43,596 nt of DNA, from the NCBI RefSeq assembly GCF_000236035.1, contig NZ_JH393257.1, positions 1,569,181 through 1,612,776 on the forward strand. The letters run 5' to 3'. The translations under genes were made by a program, and so were the position numbers. The notes under the pieces are model-generated. The model had not been told where the DNA came from. It made no database searches and saw only the letters and a list, made by a program, of their open reading frames with translations. The DNA comes from Vreelandella boliviensis LC1 (lineage in GTDB: Bacteria; Pseudomonadota; Gammaproteobacteria; Pseudomonadales; Halomonadaceae). This document shows positions 35,649-43,596 of the stretch, piece after piece. The first letter of the stretch is position 1, and the number at the start of each line of letters is the position of its first letter.

Positions 35649-36656
35649 TTAATGATAAGCATCGCCAGGTTTCACCTTGCCGCGGAATACATAGTAGCTC
35701 CAGGCGGTGTACACCAAGATGATCGGCAGAATAAACAGCGTGCCTACTAAGGCAAAGCCTTGGCTTTGGGCGGGGGCGGCGACCTGCCAGATGGACGCAT
35801 CCGGTGGGATAATCGTCGGCCACAGGCTAATGCCCAGACCGCTGTAGCCTAGAAAGACCAGCGCCAGTACCAGCACAAACGGCAGCGCGTTGTCTTGAAA
35901 GGTGATAGCGCGCCATAGCCACCAGCCGGTCAGCGCAACTAACAGCGGTACCGGTAAGAACCACAGCAAGTTGGGCAGGGAAAACCAGCGTTCTGCAATG
36001 TTCGGGTAGGCCAGCGGCGTCCATACGCTGACGAAAGCGATCATTACCAGCAGCCCGAGCATCAGCGGCTTAGTGATCCGGTACATGCGTTGTTGCAGGG
36101 CGCCGTCGGTTTTCATAATCAGCCAGGTGCTGCCCAGTAGTGCATAGGCAAACAGCAGGCCAATGCCGCAAAACAGCGAAAAAGGCGTGAGCCAGTCTAA
36201 CGAGCCACCGCTGAAATGAGCGCCATCGAAAGCGATACCCTGAATATAGCCGCCCAAGGCAACCCCTTGTGCCGCGGTCGCCATCAGCGAGCCGCCAATA
36301 AAGGCTTTATCCCACACATGGCGTCGCTGGGGGGAGGCTTTGAAGCGAAACTCAAAGGCGACGCCACGAAAAATAAGCCCTAACAGCATCACGATGAGTG
36401 GAATCGCCAGCGCTTCCAACACGACGGCGTAGGCGAGTGGGAAGGCGGCGAATAGTCCTGCGCCGCCTAATACCAGCCAGGTTTCGTTGCCGTCCCACAC
36501 GGGGGCAACGGTGTTCATCATAATGTCGCGTTCCTGCTCGTCATGAACGCGTAGAAAAAGCAGGCCAATGCCTAAGTCAAAGCCATCCATGACCACATAC
36601 ATCATCACGCCGAACATAATGATAATGGCCCAGGTGAGCGATAGATCGATTCCCAT
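35649..36656 (-). CDS. cioB: Cyanide-insensitive quinol oxidase subunit II
   Basis: A 335-residue CydB/CioB protein with eight to nine helices, starting LSLTWAIIIMFGVMMYVVMDGFDLG, whose DGFDLG is the subunit II hallmark, and with NGNETW-like WDGNETWLVLGGAGLFAAFP near 53. It lies 17 bp after cioA. Together with CioA it forms a terminal oxidase that reduces oxygen with quinol electrons without pumping protons. It is shorter than E. coli CydB (379), as usual for Cio-type enzymes. Confidence 0.9.
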   Translation of the reverse strand: MGIDLSLTWAIIIMFGVMMYVVMDGFDLGIGLLFLRVHDEQERDIMMNTVAPVWDGNETWLVLGGAGLFAAFPLAYAVVLEALAIPLIVMLLGLIFRGVAFEFRFKASPQRRHVWDKAFIGGSLMATAAQGVALGGYIQGIAFDGAHFSGGSLDWLTPFSLFCGIGLLFAYALLGSTWLIMKTDGALQQRMYRITKPLMLGLLVMIAFVSVWTPLAYPNIAERWFSLPNLLWFLPVPLLVALTGWWLWRAITFQDNALPFVLVLALVFLGYSGLGISLWPTIIPPDASIWQVAAPAQSQGFALVGTLFILPIILVYTAWSYYVFRGKVKPGDAYH

Positions 36657-36673
36657 GGTGCACCCCCTATCCT

Positions 36674-38080
36674 TTAGTGAGTCGTCAGCGATTCGTTAGC
36701 CGCCGAGAGAGGGCGGGCAGGCGTGCGTTGATGGCCAGGGCCACCTAAGGCAGGCGAGGAAGGATCACTTGGCCCTTTATTGACCAAGCGCATCATGTAG
36801 ATAACGCCGGTGCCGAAGACAGCCAAATACACCACCACAAAAACACTCAAACTAATACTTAGGTGCACAGCACTGTGCGCGGAGGCTGCATCGGCGGTTC
36901 TTAATAACCCGTAAACCACCCAGGGTTGACGGCCTACTTCGGTGGTAAACCATCCTGCCAGCAAGGCCACGAGCCCCGCTGGCCCCATGCCTAACGTGAA
37001 CAGTAGAAAGCGGCGAGATTCGTATAACCGCCCTTTGATACGCAGGGTGTTGCCCACGATGGCAAGTAAGATCATTAACATCCCAAGCCCGACCATTAAC
37101 CGAAAGCTCCAGAACACGATAGTCGAATTGGGGCGGTCTTCCGGAGCGAACTCCTTAAGTGCGGGGATTTGCTCGGTCAGACTGTGTTTTAACAGCAGGC
37201 TGCCCAGCACGGGAATCTCCACTTTGAAGCGTGTTTCTTCGCCCGCCATATCGGGCCAGCCGAACAGAATCAACGGAGTGGGTTCGCCGCTGCTGTTATC
37301 CCAGTGCCCTTCGATAGCGGCGATCTTGGCGGGCTGGTGTTCCAGCGTATTCAGACCATGAAAGTCACCCACCACGGCCTGAAGCGGTGCAGTGATCGCC
37401 AGCATGATCAGCGCCATGGAGAGCATGGTGCGAACTTCAGGCGACTGTTTGCCGCGTAGCAATAGCCACGCGGCAGAGGCCGCGACAAACAGCGCTGTGC
37501 TTAAAAAAGCCGCCAGTGCCATATGGGCCAGTCGGTAAGGAAAAGAGGGATTGAAGACAATCTTCATCCAATCAACGGGAATCACCACGCCATCGATGAT
37601 CTCGTGGCCTTGCGGGGTCTGCATCCAGCTGTTGGAGGAGAGGATCCAAAACATCGATACGAGCGTGCCGAGTGCGACCATGCAGGTGGCAAAAAAGTGC
37701 AGGCCTCGGCCGACGCGCTCCCAGCCAAATAGCATCACCCCTAAAAAGCCGGCCTCCAGGAAGAACGCTGTGAGCACTTCGTAGGTGAGTAGTGGCCCCG
37801 TGACGCTGCCCGCGAAGGCGGAAAAACCGCTCCAGTGAGTGCCGAACTGGTACGCCATCACAATGCCCGAGACCACGCCCATGGCAAAGTTGACGGCAAA
37901 GATTTTTGACCAGAAGTGGTAAAGGTGGCGATAGGTATCCCGCTGGGTCTTTAACCATAGCCCTTCCAGCACGGCCAGATAGCTGGCTAAGCCAATGGTG
38001 ATGGCGGGAAAAATAATGTGAAAGGAAATAGTAAAGGCAAACTGCACCCTGGCCAGATCAATGGCCTCAATTCCGAGCAT
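36674..38080 (-). CDS. cioA: Cyanide-insensitive quinol oxidase subunit I
   Basis: A 468-residue CydA/CioA protein. I set the start at ATG 38080, preceded by GGAGGAAG; a longer frame adds 19 residues without a ribosome site. The N-terminal haem-ligand region is LARVQFAFTISFHIIFP, with His near residue 21; the haem b595/d region includes GWFTTEVGRQPWVVYGLLRT near 385. The Q loop is short, which places it in the Cio/short-Q-loop group rather than long-Q-loop CydA. The operon is cioA-cioB-DUF2474. Confidence 0.9.
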   Translation of the reverse strand: MLGIEAIDLARVQFAFTISFHIIFPAITIGLASYLAVLEGLWLKTQRDTYRHLYHFWSKIFAVNFAMGVVSGIVMAYQFGTHWSGFSAFAGSVTGPLLTYEVLTAFFLEAGFLGVMLFGWERVGRGLHFFATCMVALGTLVSMFWILSSNSWMQTPQGHEIIDGVVIPVDWMKIVFNPSFPYRLAHMALAAFLSTALFVAASAAWLLLRGKQSPEVRTMLSMALIMLAITAPLQAVVGDFHGLNTLEHQPAKIAAIEGHWDNSSGEPTPLILFGWPDMAGEETRFKVEIPVLGSLLLKHSLTEQIPALKEFAPEDRPNSTIVFWSFRLMVGLGMLMILLAIVGNTLRIKGRLYESRRFLLFTLGMGPAGLVALLAGWFTTEVGRQPWVVYGLLRTADAASAHSAVHLSISLSVFVVVYLAVFGTGVIYMMRLVNKGPSDPSSPALGGPGHQRTPARPLSAANESLTTH

Positions 38081-38259
38081 GACGCTTCCTCCGATGACAG
38101 CCACTGTCTTAACTAAAGAGTGGGCCGGTATAGCCACTGTGTGACTTCATCGGAACAGTCTATCGATTGCTGTGTTGCATAACAGGATCAGCTTTTCATT
38201 AAAAAACCAGATCAGTTGTTCTAGTAGCTGGGCTGGAGTCGCTGGGTTGGAATAGCGGA

Positions 38260-39669
38260 TCAAAACAGCGTTAACAACCTACCCAACGTCTCCATGCCGC
38301 GTTCGTTGCGTTGCGTCCAGGGGTGGCCATAGCTCAGTCGCACACAGTGGCGAAACTGTTGGGTCGCTGAAAAAATCGGGCCTGGCGCTAAGCTAACGCC
38401 GTGGTCGAGCGCGGTATTAAATAGCTGAAGCGAATCCACTTGCTCGGGAAACTCTACCCATAAAAAGTAGCCGCCTGCCGGGCGGGTGATGCGGGTGTGG
38501 GCAGGAAAGTAGCGATCCGCCGCTGCCAGCATGCTGCCTTGTTGGGCTTCCAGAGCATGGCGGAGCTTGCGCAGATGGCGGTCATAACCGCCATGCTGCA
38601 AGTAGTCGGCAATGGCTGCTTGGGCGGGCACCGAAGGCGAGATGGTGGTCATCAGTTTTAGCCGCGAGATGGCCTGTGCATAGCGGCCGCCCGCCACCCA
38701 GCCAACCCGGTAGCCAGGCGCCAAGCATTTTGAAAATGAGCTGCAGTGGATGACCAAACCCTCATCATCGAAGGCTTTTACAGGCGCGGGCGGCGTACTG
38801 CCAAAGTACAGCTCGGCATACACGTCATCCTCTAGCATCGGCACCTGATGCTGCTTTAATAGCTGATAAAGCGCTTGCTTGCGCGCTTTACTCAGGCTGG
38901 CGCCGACTGGGTTTTGCAGATGGCTCATAAACCAGCAGGCTTTGATCGGCAGCGTCTCCAGCCGCTCTGCCAGCACCTCTAGGTCGATCCCCTCCCGTGG
39001 GTGAACCGGAATCTCCACCGCGCGTAGTTTCAACCGCTCCAACACTTGCAGGCTGGCATAAAACGCTGGGGACTCTATCGCTACCAGGTCGCCCGGCTGG
39101 GTAACACACTGCAGGGCTAGATTAAGTCCCTCCATTGCGCCATTGGTAATCACCAGCTCTTCCATCGGCAGTTGAATGCCACCCAGCATGTAACGCAGCG
39201 CAATCTGTCGGCACAGGTCGGTGTGCCCGGTGGTCATGTCGGCCACCACCTGCTGGGGCGAAAGCTCTCGCAATCCCCGTGTCATGCTAGTGGCCAAGCG
39301 AGAAAGCGGAAACAGCTCGGGGCTGGGGAAAGCCGACCCAAAGGGCACCGTTCGGTCATCCTGCAGCGAGCCCAGCACCGAGAACACCAACTCGCTGACT
39401 TCCACCTCTGCTGGGTCGGTGGGCTGCAGTGTCACGCGCGGTTCATCCAGTAAGCGCCGGGCGTGTTCACGAACAAAATACCCCGAGCGCGCTCGTGCTG
39501 TGATAAGCCCTTGATTTTCCAGTAAGTAGTAAGCCTGAAACACCGTGGAGGGGCTAATACCATGATGGCGGCTAGCCTGGCGCACTGAAGGAATGCGCTC
39601 CCCAGGGCCCAGCACGCCCTGGCGAATCAGCGTGGCTATTTCATCGGCAAACTGTTCGTAGCGTTTCAT
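38260..39669 (-). CDS. MocR-type regulator (GntR HTH fused to aminotransferase fold)
   Basis: A 469-residue protein from the ATG at 39669 (MKRYEQFADEIATLIRQGVL), the normal beginning for the family; a GTG-started extension of 21 residues is possible. Winged helix at residues 1-70, linker, then a fold-type I aminotransferase domain from about 105, with the PLP Lys in SSFSKCLAPGYRVGW near 300. MocR proteins regulate, often divergently, genes for PLP, GABA or taurine metabolism. Here it lies 180 bp above cioA on the same strand and is divergent from ccoG, neither an obvious target. Confidence 0.87.
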   Translation of the reverse strand: MKRYEQFADEIATLIRQGVLGPGERIPSVRQASRHHGISPSTVFQAYYLLENQGLITARARSGYFVREHARRLLDEPRVTLQPTDPAEVEVSELVFSVLGSLQDDRTVPFGSAFPSPELFPLSRLATSMTRGLRELSPQQVVADMTTGHTDLCRQIALRYMLGGIQLPMEELVITNGAMEGLNLALQCVTQPGDLVAIESPAFYASLQVLERLKLRAVEIPVHPREGIDLEVLAERLETLPIKACWFMSHLQNPVGASLSKARKQALYQLLKQHQVPMLEDDVYAELYFGSTPPAPVKAFDDEGLVIHCSSFSKCLAPGYRVGWVAGGRYAQAISRLKLMTTISPSVPAQAAIADYLQHGGYDRHLRKLRHALEAQQGSMLAAADRYFPAHTRITRPAGGYFLWVEFPEQVDSLQLFNTALDHGVSLAPGPIFSATQQFRHCVRLSYGHPWTQRNERGMETLGRLLTLF

Positions 39670-40015
39670 GGGGTAAACCGTCGGTGCATTGAGTAGAACG
39701 CCCGAATACTCGATCACAGTGTTAGCTGGCACAGCGCGGCTCTCTGCTTATAGAAAATACCACTGTGTCGCATGTGAGAAGCGTTAAACAGGCTCAAATA
39801 TACTAATAAACAGCATATCAGAAAGCAGTGGTGTGGGTGTGCTGGTACTAACTGATACGCTTTATTTCTCTAAAACTGCGTCTGTTTGTGTCATCTCTGT
39901 ATGGGCATAGTAGCGGCTAACTTAAAAGTCGCGCCTGCTAACAAATGCTTAATCATCTACCCCGCGACGCCCCTCGACCGCATAAACCTCCATTCCCTCT
40001 TTTTTGGATATCGGT

Positions 40016-41479
40016 ATGACGCAACGCATTCCACTGCAAGACCTGACCACCGAGGCGGCGGTTGAACACCATACGCCTCCGTCTAAGTCTCCCAATTCTC
40101 AGTCTCCTAGCTCTCAGTCTCCTAGCTCTCAGTCTCCTAAGCTGGGGCATATTTATGTGCGAGAAATAGGTGGTTTTTTTCAGCGTATTCGGCGCCACTC
40201 AAACTGGCTGCTGATGGCGCTGTATTTCGGTTTGCCGTGGATCAATTGGGGCGACCGACCGCTAGTGTGGTTTGACCTCTCTGCCCAGGAATTTCACCTG
40301 TTTGCGGCGACGTTTTATCCACAGGACTTTATCTTACTCACCTGGATCCTGGTGCTCTGCGCCTTTGGTCTGTTTTTGATCACGGTGGTGGCTGGGCGCG
40401 TGTGGTGTGGCTATAGCTGCCCGCAAAGCGTGTGGACGTTTCTGTTTATCTGGTTTGAGCATCGCCTGGAAGGGCCACGGCACCGTCGCATTCGACGTGA
40501 TAAAGCACCTAATAACCTCGATACGCTTTGGCGAAAGACGGCTAAACATACGGCTTGGCTGCTGATAGCCCTGGCAACGGGGATAGCGTTTGTCGGCTAC
40601 TTCACGCCCATTAGAACGTTAGTGGTGGATACGTTCACCTTGGATGCGCACCCATTGGCGCTGTTCTGGATTGGTTTTTTTACCCTGTTTACCTACTTGA
40701 ATGCCGGTTGGCTTCGCCATCAGGTGTGTCTGCATATGTGCCCCTATGCGCGCTTTCAGTCGGCGATGTTCGACGCCGATACGCTGATTGTTTCCTACGA
40801 TGCCGCACGCGGTGAGCCGCGCCGCAACCATCCGCAAAAGGGCGTTGAGGCCTCGCGCGCGGGCGACTGCATCGACTGCGAGCTGTGCGTTCAGGTATGC
40901 CCCACCGGTATCGATATTCGTGACGGGCTGCAGTACGAGTGCATTGGCTGCGCGGCGTGTATCGATGCCTGCGATAGCGTGATGGCGCGGATCGATAAAC
41001 CGCTTGGCCTGATTCGGTACACCACCGAACGCGCGCTGGCGGGTAAAACGACCCGCTTTTGGCGTCCTCAGCTGTTGGCTTATACGGCGGCGTTACTCTC
41101 CATGGTGGTACTGTTAGTTGCTTTCTTGAACGCCCGGGTGCCTATTGATGTAGAGATTGCCCGCGATCGTCAGGTGCTGTTTGAAAGCACGGCCGAGGGC
41201 CGCATTATCAATTACTACAACGTGACACTGCGCAATCAAGATAACCAAACCCATCATTACGCGGTATCCGCCATGGGGCTACCAGGGCTTCGTCTGCAGG
41301 GTGTGGACACCATTGACGTATCGGCTAGCGAGACACGCAGCCTACGCCTGGCATTGACGGCAGATGCGGCTGACCTGACACAGCCCAGCCACTCTATTGA
41401 GCTACGCTTTATTGCATTAGACGACCCCTCGATAGTAAGCGTCAGTGAAACACGCTTTCTGGGGCCTTCTGAGGAGTAG
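40016..41479 (+). CDS. ccoG: Cytochrome c oxidase accessory protein CcoG (FixG/RdxA)
   Basis: A 487-residue membrane protein from ATG 40016; a TTG four codons earlier is less likely. A Ser/Pro/Gln-rich microrepeat tail (about residues 22-42) precedes the first helices; the RVWCGYSCPQSVW motif lies near 130, two 4Fe-4S clusters in CIDCELCVQVCP and CIGCAACIDACD near 288-325, and a C-terminal immunoglobulin-like FixG domain from about 375. It acts in copper delivery to cbb3 oxidase. The ccoNOP genes usually next to it are not in the window. Confidence 0.9.
   Translation: MTQRIPLQDLTTEAAVEHHTPPSKSPNSQSPSSQSPSSQSPKLGHIYVREIGGFFQRIRRHSNWLLMALYFGLPWINWGDRPLVWFDLSAQEFHLFAATFYPQDFILLTWILVLCAFGLFLITVVAGRVWCGYSCPQSVWTFLFIWFEHRLEGPRHRRIRRDKAPNNLDTLWRKTAKHTAWLLIALATGIAFVGYFTPIRTLVVDTFTLDAHPLALFWIGFFTLFTYLNAGWLRHQVCLHMCPYARFQSAMFDADTLIVSYDAARGEPRRNHPQKGVEASRAGDCIDCELCVQVCPTGIDIRDGLQYECIGCAACIDACDSVMARIDKPLGLIRYTTERALAGKTTRFWRPQLLAYTAALLSMVVLLVAFLNARVPIDVEIARDRQVLFESTAEGRIINYYNVTLRNQDNQTHHYAVSAMGLPGLRLQGVDTIDVSASETRSLRLALTADAADLTQPSHSIELRFIALDDPSIVSVSETRFLGPSEE
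40097..40141 (+). repeat. 15-bp tandem repeat inside ccoG
   Basis: TCTCAGTCTCCTAGC occurs twice exactly and a third time with two changes at the end, encoding repeated Ser-Gln-Ser-Pro-Ser units. The unit is a multiple of three, so slippage would change tail length without frameshift. Confidence 0.85.
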
Positions 41480-41685
41480 TGGCTATAGCGCTAGAGACTG
41501 GATGGGATCTCGGGTGGCGGGAAGCCCGGGATTCTATAAGAACCATTTGTTAACCATCCCCTGACGTTTCGTCAGTGCACTTAGTGCGTGTATTTCTGCA
41601 TTGTTAGTGAATGACAGATCGGCGAAATATGGCTGCCGGTCAACAATGAAGAGCAACAACAATCAATCAGTGCACTGAGGTCGTT

Positions 41686-42930
41686 ATGTCTTCCCCGTTT
41701 GAAAATATCCGTGTTGTGGATGCTACCCACGTATTGGCGGGCCCTTTCGCTACCTACCAAATGGCGGTATTGGGAGCTGATGTGATAAAGGTTGAGTCGC
41801 CCAGCGATCCTGATCAAGCACGCATGCAGGGGGCGGATCGCGCGCTGAATGACCAAGGGCTGGGCACCGCTTTTATGTCTCAAGCCAGCAATAAAAAAGC
41901 CGTGGCGATCGATTTTAAACATCCCCAAGGGCGTGAAGCGTTAAAGAAGCTACTCGCCACCGCAGATGTGTTTGTCGAAAACTATCGGCCTGGGGCACTA
42001 GAAAAGCTGGGGCTGGGCTACGAAGACCTGAAACGGCTCAACCCCAAGCTGATCTACTGCTCCATTTCAGCTTTTGGCAGCACCGGCCCGCGCCGGGAAC
42101 TCACCGCTTACGATAATGTTATCCAAGCCTATTCGGGGATGATGGCAATGACCGGCGACCGGCATACTGGCCCGTTAAAAAGCGGCGCACCGGTGGTGGA
42201 TTATGCCACCGGCACTACGGCTGCGTTTGCCATCTCAACGGCCCTGTTTCAGCGTGAACGCAACGGTGGCAGAGGGCAATTTGTGGATGTCTCCATGTCA
42301 GATACGGCGCTTATGCTCGCCAGTCCTTATTTAACGGCGTTGCTATGGAACGGCAAAAAGCCAGAACCCAAAGGCAATACCTTTCCCTTTGCCACCATCG
42401 GCTGCTACCAAGCCTCGGACCAGCCGCTAATGATCGCCGCCTCTAACTTGACCCAGCAGAAGCGCTTGTGGACGGCCCTTGGCCGGGAAGACATGATTAA
42501 ACAGAACAATAATCAACGCCTTGATAGCCACGCTGAGGAGGCCAAGGTAATCGCTGAGATTATTAGCACGATGACTGCCGACTATTGGGAAGCCTTTTTG
42601 CAGAAACGCCGGATTCCTGCCTCACGGATTAGACGATTAGAAGAGACACTTGAGGATCCACATGTTCATTCTAGGGGCGTTTTGCACGCTCAGCCGCTAA
42701 GTCCAGACGCTGAGCAAGCGCTCACTGTTCCGGTGTCAGCGTTTTGCATGTCCGAGGGTACCCGTGGCATTACGTCGCCACCGCAAAAAGTGGGCGCGCA
42801 AACTGCTGAGGTACTGATGAGTCTGGGCTATTCAAAGCAGGATTTGGCGGCACTTATCGCTGATGGTGCAATCAGCGGGCCTTTAGAAAGCAGCGTTGAT
42901 GTCGATAGCCGCTTAGGAGATCGGCCGTGA
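41686..42930 (+). CDS. Family III (CaiB/BaiF) CoA-transferase
   Basis: A 414-residue family III CoA-transferase, distinct from the one at 12689. DATHVLAGPFATYQMAVLGA near residue 11-30 and KVESPSDPDQAR are the CoA-binding parts; D172 in APVVDYATGTT is the expected catalytic Asp. GAGGTCG lies before the ATG. It overlaps the next gene, MmgE/PrpD, by 4 bases (GTGA), so the two proteins probably act in one pathway, for example activation and dehydration/isomerisation of a methyl-branched or tricarboxylic acid. The substrate is unknown. Confidence 0.85.
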   Translation: MSSPFENIRVVDATHVLAGPFATYQMAVLGADVIKVESPSDPDQARMQGADRALNDQGLGTAFMSQASNKKAVAIDFKHPQGREALKKLLATADVFVENYRPGALEKLGLGYEDLKRLNPKLIYCSISAFGSTGPRRELTAYDNVIQAYSGMMAMTGDRHTGPLKSGAPVVDYATGTTAAFAISTALFQRERNGGRGQFVDVSMSDTALMLASPYLTALLWNGKKPEPKGNTFPFATIGCYQASDQPLMIAASNLTQQKRLWTALGREDMIKQNNNQRLDSHAEEAKVIAEIISTMTADYWEAFLQKRRIPASRIRRLEETLEDPHVHSRGVLHAQPLSPDAEQALTVPVSAFCMSEGTRGITSPPQKVGAQTAEVLMSLGYSKQDLAALIADGAISGPLESSVDVDSRLGDRP

Positions 42931-43596
42931 ATAACACTACGCCCAACCCGCTTGAACGCCTGGCCCAGGCTGCTTGTCGCTGGAACACCCGCCCGCTGGA
43001 CGCTGAGACTGATTGGGCCGCTCGCCGGGCATTGCTGGACTGGTTTGCCACCACGCTGCCGGGGTGCAACCAAGCGCCTGCCACGCTGCTATCAGACACC
43101 TTTGCTACCACCCGTGGGGAGGGCAGCGCAGTATGTTATGTGGATGGTCACTTGGGGTCGCCGCGTTATGCCGCGCTGCTCAATGCCACGGCGAGCCACA
43201 CCGTTGAGTTTGACGATATCTTTAAAGACGGCGGCTACCACCCCGGTAGCTCAACGATAGCGGCGGCTCTCGCAGTTGCGCAGGACATCCAGGCCACGCG
43301 TGAGCAGCTTCATCGCGCCATTATTGGTGGCTATGAAGTGGGCTGCCGCATTGCCCTTGCTATCCAGCCCAGCCACTACCGCTTTTGGCACACCTCCGCC
43401 ACGGTGGGCACCATGGGTGCGGCGGTTGCAACCGCGATGCTGCTCGGCGCCACGTCTGAGCAAATTGGTCACGCCATAGCGTTGGCCAGTAGTTTTGCCG
43501 GGGGGCATCAGCAGAACTTACAGGGCGAGGGCACGGCCAAACCGCTGCACGCAGGCCACGCCGCCGATGCAGGATTAATGGCGGGGGGGGGGGGGG
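42927..43596 (+). CDS. MmgE/PrpD-family protein (3' end cut by contig end)
   Basis: About 220 residues are visible from a GTG start with AGGAGA upstream. The family features are HTVEFDDIFKDGGYHPGSST near residues 92-111 and IIGGYEVGCRIALAI near 133. MmgE/PrpD enzymes include 2-methylcitrate dehydratase, cis-aconitate decarboxylase and iminodisuccinate epimerase relatives. The GTG overlaps the CoA-transferase stop. The last codons run into poly-G, replacing the expected sequence after AGLMA, so the true end is missing. Confidence 0.85.
   Translation, partial: MNNTTPNPLERLAQAACRWNTRPLDAETDWAARRALLDWFATTLPGCNQAPATLLSDTFATTRGEGSAVCYVDGHLGSPRYAALLNATASHTVEFDDIFKDGGYHPGSSTIAAALAVAQDIQATREQLHRAIIGGYEVGCRIALAIQPSHYRFWHTSATVGTMGAAVATAMLLGATSEQIGHAIALASSFAGGHQQNLQGEGTAKPLHAGHAADAGLMAGGGG
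43583..43596. other. Terminal poly-G run, probable sequencing artefact
   Basis: Fourteen consecutive G close the window, immediately after the codons for GLMA in the MmgE/PrpD frame where family members continue with mixed sequence. Poly-G at contig ends is a known artefact of two-colour sequencing chemistry. These bases should not be used for annotation. Confidence 0.8.

Noticed and set aside
39953..40198. Arg/Leu-rich minus-strand frame
   Set aside because: It is the antisense image of the ccoG microrepeat.

Overview
The window looks like chromosome of a halophilic gammaproteobacterium, most likely Halomonadaceae (Halomonas/Vreelandella type). Reasons: an MvaT-family nucleoid protein, a CioAB-type quinol oxidase with a DUF2474 subunit, Rnk, NADP-GdhA, a dense set of quaternary-amine catabolic genes, and remnants of BCCT osmolyte transporters. 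This is inferred from gene content; no marker gene is present. The window is a contig end: it stops inside an MmgE/PrpD gene and finishes in a run of 14 G.

Region 1 (1-7.8 kb) funnels trimethylammonium compounds to glycine betaine. An overlapping pair, an HD-domain protein and a gamma-butyrobetaine-hydroxylase-like 2-oxoglutarate dioxygenase, has the layout of the TmpB/TmpA oxygenases that turn 2-(trimethylammonio)ethylphosphonate into glycine betaine and phosphate. A second dioxygenase paralog, two GlxA-type AraC regulators and a complete cdhC-cdhA-cdhB carnitine operon follow. Both regulator/dioxygenase promoter regions carry direct repeats spaced 21 bp.

Region 2 (7.9-8.7 kb) is a graveyard: the tail of a membrane protein, a frameshifted IS1380-family transposase fragment and the 3' part of a BCCT transporter. 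Region 3 (8.8-14.9 kb) is a TRAP transporter operon with a family III CoA-transferase and an HMG-CoA-lyase-like enzyme plus its GntR/FCD regulator; it looks like a pathway for an imported 3-hydroxy-3-methylglutarate-like acid. Region 4 (15-16.3 kb) has mvaT and a second, internally deleted BCCT pseudogene whose 3' end is homologous to the first.

Region 5 (16.4-19.9 kb) is a translationally coupled operon of a YfcC/DcuC-type permease, a GntR regulator and an ArgE-like M20 deacylase. Region 6 (19.9-25 kb) holds a Fur-box-controlled FecA-like receptor with a periplasmic iron-chelate binding protein, a GntR regulator and a PAS-GGDEF diguanylate cyclase. At 25.0-25.5 kb is a chimeric scar: the first 37 codons of the MFS gene found at 28.5 kb joined to the 3' third of a homocysteine S-methyltransferase gene. 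Then come rnk, gdhA, a NYN-domain protein and the intact MFS gene.

Region 7 (30-35.4 kb) has ovoA (ovothiol synthesis), tail-to-tail with an ADP-ribosylglycohydrolase, an internally deleted LysE exporter, and a DUF4143 AAA ATPase preceded by four 12-bp repeats at an exact 23-bp period. Region 8 (35.5-43.6 kb) contains cioAB plus DUF2474, a MocR regulator, ccoG with a coding microrepeat, and a CoA-transferase/MmgE-PrpD pair cut by the contig end.

The observations most worth following are the TmpAB-like pair in a carnitine context with no intact matching transporter, and the 23-bp-period array in front of the DUF4143 ATPase.
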